A DNA stretch of 42,285 nucleotides from assembly GCA_021791195.1 (NCBI GenBank), contig JAJYXB010000020.1:1-42285 (forward strand). The letters are read 5' to 3'. The position numbers were made by a program, and so were the translations under genes. This DNA is from Actinomycetes bacterium. GTDB lineage: Bacteria; Actinomycetota; Thermoleophilia; BMS3ABIN01. Shown in pieces: positions 8,657-16,921 of this stretch. The stretch's first letter is position 1. Every line of letters starts with the position of its first letter. A model generated the notes under the pieces. That model saw only the letters and a program-made list of their open reading frames with translations, was not told where the DNA came from and ran no database searches.

Positions 8657-9859
8657 TCACATCTCATAATGGAAGTAGGCCGCGCACGTTCCCTCCGAGG
8701 AGACCATGCACGGGCCAACGGGATGATCGGGATTGCATTCGCCGGCAAAGAGGCCGCATTCCGGGGGACGTTTCCGGCCGGTGAGGATCTGCCCGCAGAT
8801 GCAGCCGCGCGGTTCGCGTGAATAGCCGGTGTCGACCTCGAGCACTTTTTGCGCATCATGGGGAAGGAACTCTTCGCGCAACATCAGTCCGCTCGCCGGG
8901 ATGCGTCCCAGGCCGCGCCAGTCGGCGTCGCATGGCTCGAAGACCGAATATAGCAGCTCCATCGCCGCCGGATTGCCTTGCGGCCTGACGCCGCGGCTGT
9001 ACTGGACCGCGACGCCGGCCTTGCCCGCCTCCAGCTGGTCCATGATCATGTTCAGCGAAAGCAGGATATCAACTGGCTCGAAGCCGGCGATGACGCAGGG
9101 CAGGCCGTGTTCCGCGGCCACCGGGCGGTAGGCGTCCGGGCCGATGATCGCCGAAACGTGACCGGGACAGAGGAAGGCGTCCATCGCCATCTCCGGCGAG
9201 GCGCACAGCGCCGCCAGCGCCGGCGGCACCAGCTTGTGCACCGAGTGGACGAGGAAGTTTTCCAGGCCGCTCCTTTGCGCTTCGATCAGCGCCGCCGCCA
9301 CCGTGGGCGCGGTGGTCTCGAAACCGACGCCAAAAAAAACTACCCGCCGCCCGGGGTTATCCCGGGCGATCTGAAGCGCGTCGAGCGTCGAATAGACGAC
9401 GCGGACGTCGGCGCCGCTGCTGCGGGCCTCGGCCAGGCCTGTGCGCGTGCCCGGCACCTTGAGCATGTCGCCGAACGTGGCGGCGATCACTCCCGGCAGC
9501 TGCGCCATCTCGATGAAGGCGTCGATGTCGCGGTTGGCGGTGACGCAGACGGGGCAGCCCGGCCCCGAGATCAGCTTCAGCCAGGGCGGCAGCGTCTGGC
9601 GGATGCCGTGACGCGAGATCGCCATCGTGTGCGTTCCGCACACCTCCATGACCTTAAGCTCAGTCGCGCCGCCGTCGGTCGCATGGGTCCTGCCTGCCGC
9701 GGGCAGGCCGGCCGCGGCGCGCTCCGTGAGCGACTTTAGCAGGCGGATGGCATCTGCGCTCTCGCGGAAATCATCCACAAAATCAAGCCGCGGCGTCGCC
9801 CGGCTCATTTCCGGCAGCCCCGCGTCGCCGGTCGATATTCCCGGCCGGCTACTGTCCAT
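8657..9859 (-). CDS. hypD: HypD, Fe(CN)2CO assembly scaffold
   Basis: HypD is an iron-sulfur protein that, with HypC, holds the iron while CO and CN ligands are added. Visible signatures are MEVCGTHT (Cys74), GPGCPVCV (Cys102, Cys105), FGVGFETTAPT and a cysteine-rich C-terminus (GCICGQIL...PPECGLFAGECNPDHPVGPCMVSSEGTC). These Cys residues bind the [4Fe-4S] cluster and the iron precursor. The 400 residues are slightly longer than usual because of an N-terminal extension and an Ala/Gly-rich insert at about 48-68. The ATG at 9859 overlaps the hypC stop by 11 nt; an internal ATG (residue 18) is possible. HypC-HypD coupling matches their known complex. Confidence 0.95.
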   Translation of the reverse strand: MDSSRPGISTGDAGLPEMSRATPRLDFVDDFRESADAIRLLKSLTERAAAGLPAAGRTHATDGGATELKVMEVCGTHTMAISRHGIRQTLPPWLKLISGPGCPVCVTANRDIDAFIEMAQLPGVIAATFGDMLKVPGTRTGLAEARSSGADVRVVYSTLDALQIARDNPGRRVVFFGVGFETTAPTVAAALIEAQRSGLENFLVHSVHKLVPPALAALCASPEMAMDAFLCPGHVSAIIGPDAYRPVAAEHGLPCVIAGFEPVDILLSLNMIMDQLEAGKAGVAVQYSRGVRPQGNPAAMELLYSVFEPCDADWRGLGRIPASGLMLREEFLPHDAQKVLEVDTGYSREPRGCICGQILTGRKRPPECGLFAGECNPDHPVGPCMVSSEGTCAAYFHYEM

Positions 9860-10085
9860 AGCCGGCTTCCAGTGAATCTGATAGCTCGTCGAATAGCGCC
9901 AGCGTCTTCATGGCTTCGGCCTCGTCGAGCCGCGATATGGCGAAACCGGCATGTAGCAGCACGTAATCACCCAGGGACGCCTCCGGCAGCAGCACCAGCG
10001 ACGCCTGTTTGCGCAGGCCGCCGATCTCCACTACCGCGGTCTGGTTGTCAAGTTCGATTATCTTTGCCGGCACGGCAAGGCACAT
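9849..10085 (-). CDS. hypC: HypC, hydrogenase assembly chaperone
   Basis: This 78-residue protein begins MCLAVPAKI, the family hallmark. Cys2 is the residue that binds the Fe(CN)2CO unit and later the large-subunit precursor. The second half carries GDYVLLHAGFAISRLDEAEA, also typical. The start is at 10085, only 2 nt after the hypF stop; the reading frame stays open upstream but lies inside hypF. Only one HypC/HybG paralogue is seen here, so it probably serves the single hydrogenase of this operon. Confidence 0.95.
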   Translation of the reverse strand: MCLAVPAKIIELDNQTAVVEIGGLRKQASLVLLPEASLGDYVLLHAGFAISRLDEAEAMKTLALFDELSDSLEAGYGQ

Positions 10086-10087
10086 GG

Positions 10088-12436
10088 TCAGGACTCCTTC
10101 GGATAGCTGTCGCGGCACAGGAGCAGCGCCGCCTGTCCCAGCGCCAGGCCGCCGTCGTTGGGCGGCACCATGCCATGACTGAGGACTTTCAGGCCCCAGC
10201 GGGCAAGGCCGCCGCTCACCAGTTCCAGCAACAGCAGGTTCTGGAAAGCGCCGCCGCTCAAAGCGGCCGTGTCCAGGCCGTCGCGCTCCGCCAGGCCGGC
10301 GGCCAGGTCCACGAGTGCCGTGGCCAGCCCCTGGTGAAACCGGGCGGCGATGGCGCCGGGCGCCTCGCCCCGGCCGAGGTCGGACATGATGCTCCTGACG
10401 GCGTTGCCGGGCGAAAGCAGCCAGGGACCGGCATCCGCCGCGATCTCGAACCGGTAGGGCGCCGGATGCGGCAGCGATTCCGCATTCTTTGCCAGCCATC
10501 GCCTGGCGGCCGCTTCCAGCTCCATCGCGCCCTGGGCCTCATAAGTAACCGTATTCCTGCCCAGGACAAGCGACGCCACGGCATCGAACAGGCGGCCGCA
10601 GCTCGAGGTGGCAGGGCAGTTGAGCCGCCCCTCCAGCTGGCGCAGCAGCAGCCGTTTTTTGGCGGCGTCGATGCCGATGATGTCGGCGACTAGGTCCACG
10701 TCCGCGGGGGCATGCGTCCAGGCGAGCGCCAGCGCCGTGCGCCACGGCTCGCGGATCGCCGCCTCGCCGCCCAGCAGCGGGAAATACTGTAGATGGGCGG
10801 CGCGCTTGAGGCCGCCTGCCAGGCTGCCGGTGAAAAACTCACCGCCCCAGATGGCGCCGTCGTCGCCCAGGCCGGTGCCGTCCAGCGCCATGCCGACGGC
10901 TGCGCCGGTAAAGCCGTTCTCCGCCAGGCAGGCAGCTATATGTGCGCGGTGGTGCTGGAATCGGGTTACGGGTTCGCCCCGGTCAAGGCAGTACGATGTC
11001 GAAAGATAGCCGGGATGCAGATCGCACGCCAGCCGCCGGGGCCGTGCGCCGAAGATCTCCTCAAAAAGTTTCTCGGTGTGTTCGTAATGCTCGAGCGTGG
11101 CTGCATTTCCGAGGTCGCCGATATGCTGCGAAAGGAATGCCTGTTTGCCGCGCGTGAGGCAGAACGCGCTCTTGAGCTCGCCGCCGCCGGCCAGCACCGG
11201 CTCGTGCTCCATTTCATCTCCCAGCGGCAGCATCACCGGCATCGGTGCGTAGCCGCGCGCGCGCCGGAGAAGGACCGTGCGGCCGCCGGGGCCGATCATC
11301 GCGACGCTGTCGTCGTAGGTGGAGCGGATGCCGCGGTTGTGCAGCAGCAGCAGATCCGCGACCGGTCCCAGCCGTTCGACGGCCTCGTTGTTCGTGCGGC
11401 AGATCGGCTCACTGAAACGGTTGCCGCTGGTCATGATCAGCGGCTGGCCGACCGCGTCCATCAGCAGGAAATGAAGCGGAGTGTAAGGAAGCATCACGCC
11501 CAGGTGGTCCAGGCCTGGCGCCGCGACGCCCCCGACATGGCTGGCGGTCCGGGTCCTGAGCAGAACGATGGGACGCTCAACCGACTCCAGCAGCGCCTTT
11601 TCCGCCTCGCTAACCAGGCAGAGCAGCCCCGCTTCATCCGCTGAGGCCGCCATGACCGCGAACGGTTTGTGCGGCCGCTGTTTCAGCTGTCTGAGCCGGC
11701 CGACCGCTTTTTTATCGCCGGCCAGACAGGCCAGCTGGAACCCGCCCAGGCCCTTCAGGGCCACGATCTTGCCCGCCAGCAACGCCGCCGTCGCTGCTTG
11801 GACCGGATCCACCGCCGGCAGGGCGGCGCCGTCGCGGCCAGCCAGCCACAGGCTGGGCCCGCAGTGGGGGCACGCATTCGGCTCCGCGTGGAAGCGGCGG
11901 TTGGCCGGATCCTCATATTCCGCCAGACAGTCCGGGCACATTTCGAACGCAGACATGGTGGTGAGGCTGCGGTCGTAAGGGAGGCCTTCCATGATGGTGA
12001 AACGCGGACCGCAATCGGTGCAGTTGATGAATGGATAGCGGTAACGGCGGTTGTCCGGATCGAAGAGCTCCTGCTGACAGGCATCGCAGGTGCAGCTGTC
12101 GGGACTGACCAGCTGACGCCGGCTGCGGCCCGAGAGCGATGTCCCGATCTCGAACCGCGAGCGGCCGGCGGGCTCCATGACAACGGTCTCGACAGAGGTA
12201 ATCAGCGCCCGCGGCGGCGCTTCGGTGCGGATGTCCTCAACCAGGGAGGCAACCGCGTCCGCGGCGCCTTCCACGTCGATCTCGACGCCGGCGGCGGTAT
12301 TGATCACCCGGCCGGCAAGACCGCGGCTCGTCGCCTGGCGGTAAATGAACGGCCGGAAGCCCACGCCCTGCACCACGCCGGTGACCGAGATGACGATCCG
12401 TGTGGGATTTGTTGTGCTGTTGCCTGTGCGTGACAT
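10088..12436 (-). CDS. hypF: HypF, carbamoyltransferase for hydrogenase cyanide ligand synthesis
   Basis: The 782-residue protein has the full HypF layout. An acylphosphatase domain at about 13-98 carries VVQGVGFRPF. A double zinc-finger region has CxxC pairs at about 117/120, 139/142, 167/170 and 189/192. A YrdC-like carbamoyl-adenylate domain covers about 205-385, and a Kae1-like transferase domain covers the rest (HHRAHIAACLAE, later SGGAFQNLLLLE). It makes carbamoyl-AMP from carbamoyl phosphate and ATP and transfers the carbamoyl group to the terminal Cys of HypE. It lies between hypB (38-nt gap) and hypC (2-nt gap). All catalytic regions look intact. Confidence 0.95.
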   Translation of the reverse strand: MSRTGNSTTNPTRIVISVTGVVQGVGFRPFIYRQATSRGLAGRVINTAAGVEIDVEGAADAVASLVEDIRTEAPPRALITSVETVVMEPAGRSRFEIGTSLSGRSRRQLVSPDSCTCDACQQELFDPDNRRYRYPFINCTDCGPRFTIMEGLPYDRSLTTMSAFEMCPDCLAEYEDPANRRFHAEPNACPHCGPSLWLAGRDGAALPAVDPVQAATAALLAGKIVALKGLGGFQLACLAGDKKAVGRLRQLKQRPHKPFAVMAASADEAGLLCLVSEAEKALLESVERPIVLLRTRTASHVGGVAAPGLDHLGVMLPYTPLHFLLMDAVGQPLIMTSGNRFSEPICRTNNEAVERLGPVADLLLLHNRGIRSTYDDSVAMIGPGGRTVLLRRARGYAPMPVMLPLGDEMEHEPVLAGGGELKSAFCLTRGKQAFLSQHIGDLGNAATLEHYEHTEKLFEEIFGARPRRLACDLHPGYLSTSYCLDRGEPVTRFQHHRAHIAACLAENGFTGAAVGMALDGTGLGDDGAIWGGEFFTGSLAGGLKRAAHLQYFPLLGGEAAIREPWRTALALAWTHAPADVDLVADIIGIDAAKKRLLLRQLEGRLNCPATSSCGRLFDAVASLVLGRNTVTYEAQGAMELEAAARRWLAKNAESLPHPAPYRFEIAADAGPWLLSPGNAVRSIMSDLGRGEAPGAIAARFHQGLATALVDLAAGLAERDGLDTAALSGGAFQNLLLLELVSGGLARWGLKVLSHGMVPPNDGGLALGQAALLLCRDSYPKES

Positions 12437-12474
12437 GATGTCGTAGCGGTGATGCTGGTTCGCCGGGCGGCCGT

Positions 12475-13128
12475 CTAGCCGGTCACCTTCGCTGCCGTAT
12501 CGGTCAGCCAGCGGCTCCAGGCGCCGGCGCCGTCTCCATCCTTGCAGGAAAGCTCGATGATGGGAGCGCGCGGATTCAGCCTCCCGACAAGCTGTCTGAA
12601 CTCGTCAAGATCGAAGTCGCAGTAGGGAAGCAGATCGATCTTGTTGACCAGCACGGCGTCGACTTCGCGAAACATCAGCGGATACTTGTGCGGCTTGTCG
12701 TCGCCCTCGGCTACGCTGGCGATCATCACCCGCGCGGTCTCGCCCAGATCGAACTCGGCGGGGCAGACCAGATTGCCCACGTTCTCAATGATGATGAGGT
12801 CCAGTTCCTCCAGCTCCAGATAGCCGAGCGCCGATGAGATCATCGCCGCCGTCAGATGACAGGAGCCGCCGGTGTTGATCTGCAGCGCGGTCACATCCAG
12901 CGCCTCGATCGCCAGCGAGTCGATCTCGGAAGCGATGTCTCCCTCGATCACCGCCAGCCGCAGCGGACCGGCGTTCTCGATCGCCCTGATGATGGTGCTC
13001 GTCTTGCCGGCCCCGGGTGAGGCCATCAGGTTTACCATGCAGACATCATGCTGTCCCAGCAGCTCGCGGTTGCGGGCGGCGGCCGCGGCGTTGGTCTGGA
13101 GGATGTTCTTCCTGACTTCGATCTTCAT
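12475..13128 (-). CDS. hypB: HypB, GTPase for nickel insertion
   Basis: The 217-residue protein has a P-loop at about 37-44 (ASPGAGKTS), the dimer-interface metal site (GGSCHLT, Cys90-His91), EGD in switch I and NKIDLL for guanine recognition. It lacks the His-rich nickel-storage N-terminus of some homologues. I place the start at the ATG at 13128. It overlaps the hypA stop by 4 nt (ATGA), and the upstream frame is Arg-rich antisense-like sequence overlapping hypA. HypB works with HypA to load Ni into the large subunit after the iron moiety is in place. Confidence 0.95.
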   Translation of the reverse strand: MKIEVRKNILQTNAAAAARNRELLGQHDVCMVNLMASPGAGKTSTIIRAIENAGPLRLAVIEGDIASEIDSLAIEALDVTALQINTGGSCHLTAAMISSALGYLELEELDLIIIENVGNLVCPAEFDLGETARVMIASVAEGDDKPHKYPLMFREVDAVLVNKIDLLPYCDFDLDEFRQLVGRLNPRAPIIELSCKDGDGAGAWSRWLTDTAAKVTG

Positions 13129-13532
13129 GAGGAATCCCCGCCGGCGCCGGTCCCGGTCCCGGCGCCAATTCCGTCGCCGGCGCCGGCGCCGGTCTCGACA
13201 TCGATGCTGTCGATATACATTTCCTGTCCCTCGATGAGCTCCACCGCCGGCGAGCCACAACGGGGGCAGGAATAAAATATCTGCCGCGGACGGAATGACT
13301 CGCCGCACTGCGAGCAGTCCGCCCTTGCCTCCACTTTTTGAAACACGAGCCGGGCGCCTTCGGCGATTGTGCCCCGGGAAAGCTCGCTAAAATAAAACTC
13401 GATCGATTCGTCAACGAACGATGACAGTTCTCCTAGCACCACGGTCACCTCGCCGACGTGGCTGGCGCCGGCCTTGACGGCCTCTGCCTGGATGATTTCC
13501 AGCATGCTCTCGGTGACGGCATATTCATGCAA
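13125..13532 (-). CDS. hypA: HypA, nickel metallochaperone
   Basis: This 135-residue protein starts MHEYAVTESML, placing the nickel-binding His at position 2. A zinc site is formed by Cys73/Cys76 and Cys89/Cys92 (CSQCGESF ... CPRCGSP). The C-terminus carries a non-conserved tail of about 20 residues made almost only of Gly, Ala, Thr and Asp (from about 115), where most HypA proteins end at about residue 115. The tail is encoded by a low-complexity GC-rich run just before the hypB start. It overlaps the preceding endopeptidase homologue by 8 nt and hypB by 4 nt. Confidence 0.93.
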   Translation of the reverse strand: MHEYAVTESMLEIIQAEAVKAGASHVGEVTVVLGELSSFVDESIEFYFSELSRGTIAEGARLVFQKVEARADCSQCGESFRPRQIFYSCPRCGSPAVELIEGQEMYIDSIDVETGAGAGDGIGAGTGTGAGGDSS

Positions 13533-14106
13533 TCCGGGCTCCGGATGCCGTGGATGGGTCCACCGTGCGCGGCTGGAGCTCGAACCCGGAGGCGGCCAGC
13601 AGCTCGATCACGATGTTGATGATCTTGGGAATGGCGCCGCGCACTTCCCGGGAGAGCCCGTCGCCGAAGCTCCGCTTCCGGCCCGGTTGCACGCCGATGA
13701 TCGTGGCGGTTGATTCATCGCCGCCCAGATCCGATGCCAGCAGGGCCTGCGCGATGTCCAGTTCGTTGAGGGACAGCCTTGTGGCCGGCGCCACGTCAAG
13801 CTCATCGGAGTTGAACATGAAAATGCTTCCCGGCTTCGAGCTGGACTCGATCGCATCGATGATGAATGCCTGCTCCGCGGCGGCGATCAACGCCAGCAGC
13901 CGCATGTCGCCGGCGCCGCTGTCGACCACGGCCACTTCTGCGGGAAACTCGTATTTCGCCAGCAGTTCCCGGACCACGGCTACGCCGAGTCCGAGGTCGC
14001 CCGTGGCGGGGTTTCCTATTCCCAGGACCAGTATCTTCGTGTCGGGCCATTCTTTGCCGGCAGCGAAGCGCTGTTGAGTGAACGGGTTCAGGTTTCTTTC
14101 TGACAT
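13525..14106 (-). CDS. Second M52-type hydrogenase endopeptidase homologue, metal-site residues altered
   Basis: The 193-residue product starts at the ATG at 14106 and keeps the M52 fold signature (ILVLGIGNPATGDLGLGVAVV, VVDSGAGDMRLL, AFIIDAIE, PGSIFMF). Compared with its upstream neighbour and the E. coli HybD family, the acidic residue in GDDG/ADEG is Leu (GDLG). The usual S-x-H-E/IHG histidine region reads LSLNELD, so no His is present there. Two of the three nickel-recognition ligands described for HybD (Glu16, Asp62, His93) therefore appear lost, while the Asp of IIDAI is kept. It may be a non-catalytic helper or act by another mechanism; it could also process a different substrate. It overlaps both neighbours (19 and 8 nt), so it belongs to the operon. 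Confidence 0.75.
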   Translation of the reverse strand: MSERNLNPFTQQRFAAGKEWPDTKILVLGIGNPATGDLGLGVAVVRELLAKYEFPAEVAVVDSGAGDMRLLALIAAAEQAFIIDAIESSSKPGSIFMFNSDELDVAPATRLSLNELDIAQALLASDLGGDESTATIIGVQPGRKRSFGDGLSREVRGAIPKIINIVIELLAASGFELQPRTVDPSTASGARIA

Positions 14107-14636
14107 CTGTTTCTCCGCCAGTGTCTGACTTCTCCGGTAACGAGCTTCTGCACCCGGGCGGCGGCAGCCGCCACCTCCGGCGTCAGCTGGCAGTCGTTGG
14201 GGCGGACGTCGCCCACCTGCACCGCCAGCACGACAACCTCCGGCTCGATGCCGCGCATGCGCGCGCTGGTGAGCAGGTAGCCGACTCCCATGCCGTGGAT
14301 ATTGTTGGAGCGCAGGGTGGTAACCCCGGCCTCGTCGGGATGGAAGCGGAAAATGGCTCCCGGCTCGGCGCCGGCGTCGATGGCGTCGATAACAATCACC
14401 AGGTCGCATTCAAGGAAGTAACGCATCAGCGCCATGCCCGCGGTGCCCCCGTAGACCAGCTCCACGTCATCGCCAAGAGGTTTCTGGCTCAGGCTTTCGA
14501 TGATGCTGATGCCGACGCCGTCGTCGCCCATGAGGGTATTGCCCACACCGATCACGGCCACAGGCGGCGTGCCGCCGGCCGGTGCCGGTACGGCGGCCGG
14601 TTCGAATACGGGAACGGCGTTGCCGGCGGTACTCAA
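14088..14636 (-). CDS. hyaD: Hydrogenase maturation endopeptidase (HyaD/HybD family, M52)
   Basis: The predicted 182-residue protein carries VAVIGVGNTLMGDDGVGISII, IVIDAIDAGAEPG and NNIHGMGVGYLL, which supply the acidic, Asp and His ligands used to sense nickel in M52 proteases. It removes the C-terminal peptide of the large subunit after Ni insertion. That peptide would be the 15 residues following His527 of the Sec-containing large subunit in this operon. No ATG is available before the conserved core. I choose a TTG at 14636 because it overlaps the cytochrome b stop as TTGA and has GGAGGAGGAG about 9 nt upstream. The first 25 residues are then Ala/Pro-rich and unconserved. Confidence 0.88.
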   Translation of the reverse strand: MSTAGNAVPVFEPAAVPAPAGGTPPVAVIGVGNTLMGDDGVGISIIESLSQKPLGDDVELVYGGTAGMALMRYFLECDLVIVIDAIDAGAEPGAIFRFHPDEAGVTTLRSNNIHGMGVGYLLTSARMRGIEPEVVVLAVQVGDVRPNDCQLTPEVAAAAARVQKLVTGEVRHWRRNRCQKET

Positions 14637-15283
14637 GCCCGCGTCTCCTCCTCCGCCTGTTTGTGTCCCACTTCCCGCCAGGCGAACATGAGCGGCACCT
14701 CCCAGATGACCTCGGCGAACACGAGATAGACATGCACCGCCACCGTGCAGATGAAAACCCATGTGATCAAGTAATGGATCGTGCGCATCACCACCAGGCC
14801 GCCGAAGAAATCGGTGAACGGCTGGAAGAAAGCCTGCGCCGGCTCCCAGATGGCGAGGCCGGTCAGCGCCGCCAGGGCGATCAGCAGGATCCAGAACAGG
14901 TAGGTCAGCTTCTGCAGCGGGTTGAACTTCATCTGCTGCGGATAGTCCTTCCGCAGGAAAAGGTAGTACTTGATCGTATCCACCAGGGCGCGGCCCGAGC
15001 CCTTGTGGAACCAGAACCAGTGGAAATCGCGGTACTTGACCCGCTGTCCGACCGCGGCGGTGCCGCCGCCGAAGAACGACCAGTAGATCCTGACGATGGT
15101 CGTCAGGATGAACACCCACATGAACGTGAAGTGCAGCATCCGGTTGACGCTCATCGCGCCCCCGTAGTAAGGCTCCCAGATGTAGAGGCCGGTAGCGATC
15201 AGCACCAGCAGCGACACCAGGTGGACCGCGTGCATGATGACAGCCGGCAGCGGATGTTCCTGTCTTGTCGGTGGAACCCTCAT
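14633..15283 (-). CDS. hyaC: Ni/Fe-hydrogenase b-type cytochrome subunit
   Basis: The 216-residue protein has four predicted membrane helices (about 15-35, 50-70, 125-150, 165-190). Histidines suited to bis-heme b ligation occur in the helices (HAVHLVS, RMLHFTF, MRTIHYLITW, VAVHVYLVF). This membrane anchor passes electrons from the small-subunit Fe-S chain to the quinone pool. The ATG at 15283 has GGAGG upstream, and this overlaps the TAG that ends the large subunit when its TGA is read as Sec. The gap is then 9 nt, against 75 nt if the TGA were a stop. Confidence 0.93.
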   Translation of the reverse strand: MRVPPTRQEHPLPAVIMHAVHLVSLLVLIATGLYIWEPYYGGAMSVNRMLHFTFMWVFILTTIVRIYWSFFGGGTAAVGQRVKYRDFHWFWFHKGSGRALVDTIKYYLFLRKDYPQQMKFNPLQKLTYLFWILLIALAALTGLAIWEPAQAFFQPFTDFFGGLVVMRTIHYLITWVFICTVAVHVYLVFAEVIWEVPLMFAWREVGHKQAEEETRA

Positions 15284-15292
15284 GGCCGCCTC

Positions 15293-16921
15293 CTACCGTA
15301 CCCTGAACTTGAGGACCCGGTTGCTTTTCGGTTCAATCACGTGAACCGCGCAGGCCATTCATGGGTCAAAGGTGTGCACCACCCTGAGAATCTCCAGCGG
15401 CTTGGCGGGATCCACTACCGGCATCCCCACCAGCGCCTCCTCGACCGGCCCGCGCACCCCCTTGTCGTCACGCGGCGACAGGTTCCAGTTGGACGGCGGC
15501 ACCGCGGCGTAGGTGTCCACCTTGCCGCCGTTCAGCTTGACGTAGTGGCAGAGGGCGCCACGGGGCGCGTCCCAGCCGCCGACGCCGGTGCCGCTGCCGT
15601 CGAGGTCCAGGTCAGTGTAGACCTTGTTGTCACCTTTGCCGATATTTGCCAAAAGGTCGTCGGCCCAGCCCACGGCGTTGTCGCAATTGACCTTTGCCTT
15701 GATCACGCGGGCGGCGATGCGTCCCAGGTTGGACATCAGGATCTCGGGCTTGCCGGCGGCGCCCACGGCCGCCAGCGTGCTGTCCACCAGCTGCTTGACT
15801 TCCGTCCGGCCGGCGAGATAGGCCACCAGCACCTGCGCCAGCGGGCCGACCTCCATCGGCCGGTCCTTGTCGGTGAGCCGCACCGCCTGGGTCCAGTCGT
15901 ACTTGCCTTCGGGGAACGCTTCTCCCTCGATCGGCGGCAGCTGCGTGAATTTGATCGGCTCCTGGCCGGAGTCGAGTGGGTGCTTGCCGTCGCCGACGCT
16001 GTCATCGAACCACGAATGCATCGTGTAGCGGCGGGTCATGCCGGGATCGACTTTCTGCAACTCGAGCTTGCTGTCGAAAATCCCGCCGCGCGGGAACAGG
16101 CGGTCGTAAGGATCCTGGCTGGCCTCGTCGAGCACGCCCCAGGTGAGGTAGTTGCCCACACCCTTGCCGGTCTTGGCCAGGTCGAGGTAGTAGGGCGCGA
16201 TGGCGAGCAGGTCCGGGACCATCACCGTGTCGACGAAGTCCTTCACCTGCTGCATGCGCGCCTTGTAGAACATGATCTCGTCGTACGCCGGCAGCTGCGT
16301 GACGCCGCCGGGGATCAGGTGGTGCACCATCGGATAGCGGCCGCCCAGGATGCTGTTGGCCTCATTGGCTTTCTGCTGCGCGTCGATCGCCTGCAGGTAA
16401 TGGGCGGTCAGCTCCAGGTTCATGTCCGGCGGCAGCTTGTAGCCCGGATGATCCCAGTACATGTTGGCGAACGGCCCCAGCTGGCCCGACTGGACTACCG
16501 CCTTCAACCGGTCCTGAACCGCCTTCAGCGCCGGCGTCGCCGGCTTGGCGTTAAGGGCGTCGGGCACGTTGACATAATCAAATGCGTTGAGGATGTAGAA
16601 CCAGAGGATGTGGTCGTAGCCGATCTGCGCCGCCTCGGTCATGTTGCGGATCAGCCGGGCATTGTCATCCACTTTGGCGACGCCCAGCGCCCGCTCCACC
16701 GCCTGCACCGAGTTGATCGCATGCGGGTTGGGACAGACGCCGCAGATGCGCTGGGCAAACTGCCAGACGCTGCGGGCGTCGCGATTTTTCAGAAAGATCT
16801 CAAAGCCGCGGAAAAGGGTGGACGTATTCCAGGCATCGGTGACCTTGCCGTCCTCCACCTTGCATGTGATGCGCAGGTGACCCTCGATCCTGGTGATCGG
16901 GTCGATGACTACCTTGGTCAT
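15293..16921 (-). CDS. hyaB: [NiFeSe] hydrogenase large subunit with in-frame TGA (selenocysteine 521)
   Basis: This is the catalytic subunit of a membrane-bound group-1 uptake hydrogenase, splitting H2 at a Ni-Fe site. The N-terminal pair is RICGVCPNPHA (Cys60, Cys63), and RIEGHLR and other family blocks are present. The C-terminal motif, normally DPCMACAVHV (as in HybC), reads DP-TGA-MACAVHV with the TGA at 15361-15359. The frame then continues with VIEPKSNRVLKFRVR and a TAG at 15295-15293. Reading TGA as Sec gives 542 residues with Sec521, Cys524 and a cleavable 15-residue tail after His527. Without readthrough the protein would lose two essential nickel ligands. A hairpin fits SECIS (separate entry). 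The 1-nt overlap with the small-subunit stop shows tight coupling. A sequencing error (TGC to TGA) is the main alternative. Confidence 0.88.
15329..15348 (-). promoter_or_regulatory. Candidate bacterial SECIS element
   Basis: In the mRNA, 10 nt after the TGA, CGGUUCA pairs perfectly with UGAACCG (7 bp) around a 6-nt loop CGUGAU that contains a GU. The loop begins 17 nt after the UGA, within the spacing range reported for bacterial SECIS elements. The hairpin lies inside coding sequence and must also encode part of AVHVIEP, so chance cannot be excluded, but its position and perfect pairing match SelB recruitment. Confidence 0.7.

Noticed and set aside
15359-16921. Large subunit ending at the TGA as a 520-residue protein
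   Set aside because: The protein would end at HTFDP, one residue before the conserved active-site Cys pair, and leave a 75-nt gap that still encodes the exact conserved tail in the same frame.
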